From an uncultured Lachnospiraceae bacterium (GTDB taxonomy: Bacteria > Bacillota > Clostridia > Lachnospirales > Lachnospiraceae): 8,426 bases of DNA. The position numbers were made by a program, and so were the translations under genes. The notes under the pieces were generated by a model that saw only the letters and a program-made list of their open reading frames with translations, did not search any database and was not told the DNA's origin. The stretch's first letter is position 1. Every line of letters begins with the position of its first letter. Where the stretch lies: assembly GCA_945836565.1 (NCBI GenBank), contig CAMALN010000056.1:1-8426 (forward strand), in the 5' to 3' direction. Below are positions 6,930-8,426 of the stretch, in pieces.

Positions 6930-8420
6930 AACATGAATTTAAAGAAAGATCTTAACGACTGCTATATGTACGGCGAAATCATATCTCAGCAGGGTTTTGG
7001 TCCAAAAAAGGATATTACCATGTCAGAGATGATACGTTTCGATTTACTCCAGTTTCTGGTGTATCTTCTTGATGGCTCGCAGAGGAATGTATATCCGCAT
7101 ACTGTATTTATCCAGAATTATCTGAATCAGTATTTTACACCGGACAGACTCTTAAGGTTTAAGTACGAGAGAACCGAGGCCGACAAATTCGCCACGACTA
7201 TTCCAAGGTCATTCACATATTTTGCAGAGGCCGATACCTCCGGCAAATCTGCATACACTACTAAGGGTTACTCAAAAGCACGTAATCTGCTGAATCTATA
7301 TATAGCGCTCGGTCAGGAGTTCATAGCCTGTGACAGTGTAGTAAGCGAATCGGAGACTGCGCGACTTACCGCATATACAAGCATGATAGAAAAGTACCTT
7401 AGAAAGCACAAGATATACGAGGCAGGAAAGGGGCCTATCGCAAGCTCTATATTAAACGGCGGCAATCCATATATCCCTCCTGCAGCAAATGCAGGCGGTG
7501 CAAAGCCTGCGCCGGGAAATAAGGTTGCCCAGTCCTACAGTTCTCCTCAGGCGGCACTAGAAGCCATGAAGGGGCAGCTAAACAAGCAGGAAGTACCTGA
7601 AGAAGAATTAAGCTTAGAAGACCTTATGAACGAGCTCAATTCGCTCACCGGTCTTGAAGAGGTAAAGGAAGATATCAAGAGCCTCATCAATCTCCTCAAG
7701 GTGAAGAAGCTCCGCGAGGAACGAGGCATGAAGCAGCCAAGCATGTCGCTTCATATGGTATTCTCCGGAAATCCCGGAACCGGTAAAACAACAGTCGCAA
7801 GACTTCTCGCCAAGATATATAAGTGCATAGGTATACTTCCTCAGGGACAGCTTGTTGAGGTTGATCGCTCCGGTCTGGTAGAGGGTTATGTAGGACATAC
7901 CGCTATCAAGACAAAGGAGGTTGTGGAAAGTGCATTAGGCGGAGTCCTCTTCATAGACGAGGCATATACCTTAACTGCCGGCAAGGATGATAAGGACTTC
8001 GGTCAGGAGGCAGTAGATACACTCCTAAAGCTTATGGAGGATAACCGCGACAATCTCATAGTAATAGTTGCAGGCTACACTGACCTTATGGAGGAATTCG
8101 TAAACTCCAACCCGGGACTTCGTTCAAGATTCAACAAATATATCTTCTTCAAGGATTACACCGGCGACCAGCTCTACGACATCTTCTTAGCAAACTGTAA
8201 GAAGCAGGAGTACGAGCCTAATGAAGCAGGCAAGAAATATGTAAAGGAATACCTGAATAAACGTGCAGCCGAGCACGATGAGAACTTTGCAAATGCAAGA
8301 GAGGTCAGAAATTATATCGAGCGCGCAATAGCCAGACAGGCTACAAGAATCGTTGGACTGGATAAAGTCTCAGATAAGCAGCTTAGGACGCTTACGAAGT
8401 CGGATTTAGTTGAGGATTAA
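6927..8420 (+). CDS. CbbX/SpoVK-like AAA+ ATPase with a helical, possibly TerB-like N-terminal domain
   Basis: A 497-residue cytoplasmic protein. The C-terminal AAA+ module (about 225-497) has Walker A GNPGTGKT (281-288), a pore-loop-like stretch SGLVEGYVGHT (315-325, Tyr321), Walker B LFIDEAY (Asp344, Glu345), sensor 1 region IVIVAGY (378-384), the arginine-finger motif GLRSRF (Arg399, Arg401) and the sensor-2 region NAREVRN (456-462). These match the CbbX/SpoVK/EccA-type family, whose members remodel protein complexes. The N-terminal part (1-165) is helical and I do not recognise it with certainty. Two acidic helical halves (about 33-75 and 120-160, the latter with IACDSVVSESE) recall the duplicated helices of TerB-like domains. 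A Pro/Ala/Gly-rich linker (about 170-215) separates the parts. The gene is transcribed away from the others and its target is unknown. No type VII secretion or Rubisco gene is in view to suggest a partner. Confidence 0.88.
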   Translation: MNMNLKKDLNDCYMYGEIISQQGFGPKKDITMSEMIRFDLLQFLVYLLDGSQRNVYPHTVFIQNYLNQYFTPDRLLRFKYERTEADKFATTIPRSFTYFAEADTSGKSAYTTKGYSKARNLLNLYIALGQEFIACDSVVSESETARLTAYTSMIEKYLRKHKIYEAGKGPIASSILNGGNPYIPPAANAGGAKPAPGNKVAQSYSSPQAALEAMKGQLNKQEVPEEELSLEDLMNELNSLTGLEEVKEDIKSLINLLKVKKLREERGMKQPSMSLHMVFSGNPGTGKTTVARLLAKIYKCIGILPQGQLVEVDRSGLVEGYVGHTAIKTKEVVESALGGVLFIDEAYTLTAGKDDKDFGQEAVDTLLKLMEDNRDNLIVIVAGYTDLMEEFVNSNPGLRSRFNKYIFFKDYTGDQLYDIFLANCKKQEYEPNEAGKKYVKEYLNKRAAEHDENFANAREVRNYIERAIARQATRIVGLDKVSDKQLRTLTKSDLVED

Positions 8421-8426
8421 AATTTT

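Noticed and set aside
7547..7898. Minus-strand open frames inside the AAA+ gene
   Set aside because: They oppose the region coding for the Walker A motif and linker and have no recognisable features.

Overview
The window looks like chromosomal DNA of a low-GC Gram-positive anaerobe, most likely a gut or rumen member of the Lachnospiraceae (Butyrivibrio/Coprococcus-like). That is an inference from AT-rich spacers, purine-rich Shine-Dalgarno sites, a lipid-anchored family 9 glycoside hydrolase, a YfhO-type membrane protein and a HIS6-like HisA. No rRNA, tRNA, CRISPR array, insertion sequence or phage gene was seen.

Five protein genes are supported. Four lie on the minus strand and read right to left: a HIS6-type HisA (5901-6683), a surface GH9 cellulase/beta-glucanase lipoprotein (3507-5813), a large YfhO-family membrane protein (785-3412), and the 5' part of a PAS-containing sensor histidine kinase that runs off the left edge (1-716). 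The fifth reads rightward: a CbbX/SpoVK-like AAA+ ATPase with an unassigned helical N-terminal half (6927-8420), ending six bases before the right edge.

The region 6684-6926 is a divergent control region between hisA and the ATPase gene. It holds an extended -10 promoter candidate for the ATPase, a weaker one for hisA, and a 10-bp palindrome overlapping the latter. The gaps between the minus-strand genes are short (87, 94 and 68 bp). The 94-bp gap has a perfect 10-bp-stem hairpin. The 68-bp gap carries a strong promoter candidate whose -35 box overlaps the yfhO stop codon, so the kinase probably has its own transcript start.

The genes do not form an obvious single pathway. The GH9 enzyme would act on beta-glucans outside the cell, YfhO probably on a cell-surface glycan, the kinase in signalling, and HisA in histidine synthesis away from other his genes. 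The points most worth following are the eukaryote-type HisA, the unusual N-terminal half of the AAA+ protein, the CBM-Ig-GH9 lipoprotein without dockerin, and the intercistronic hairpin.
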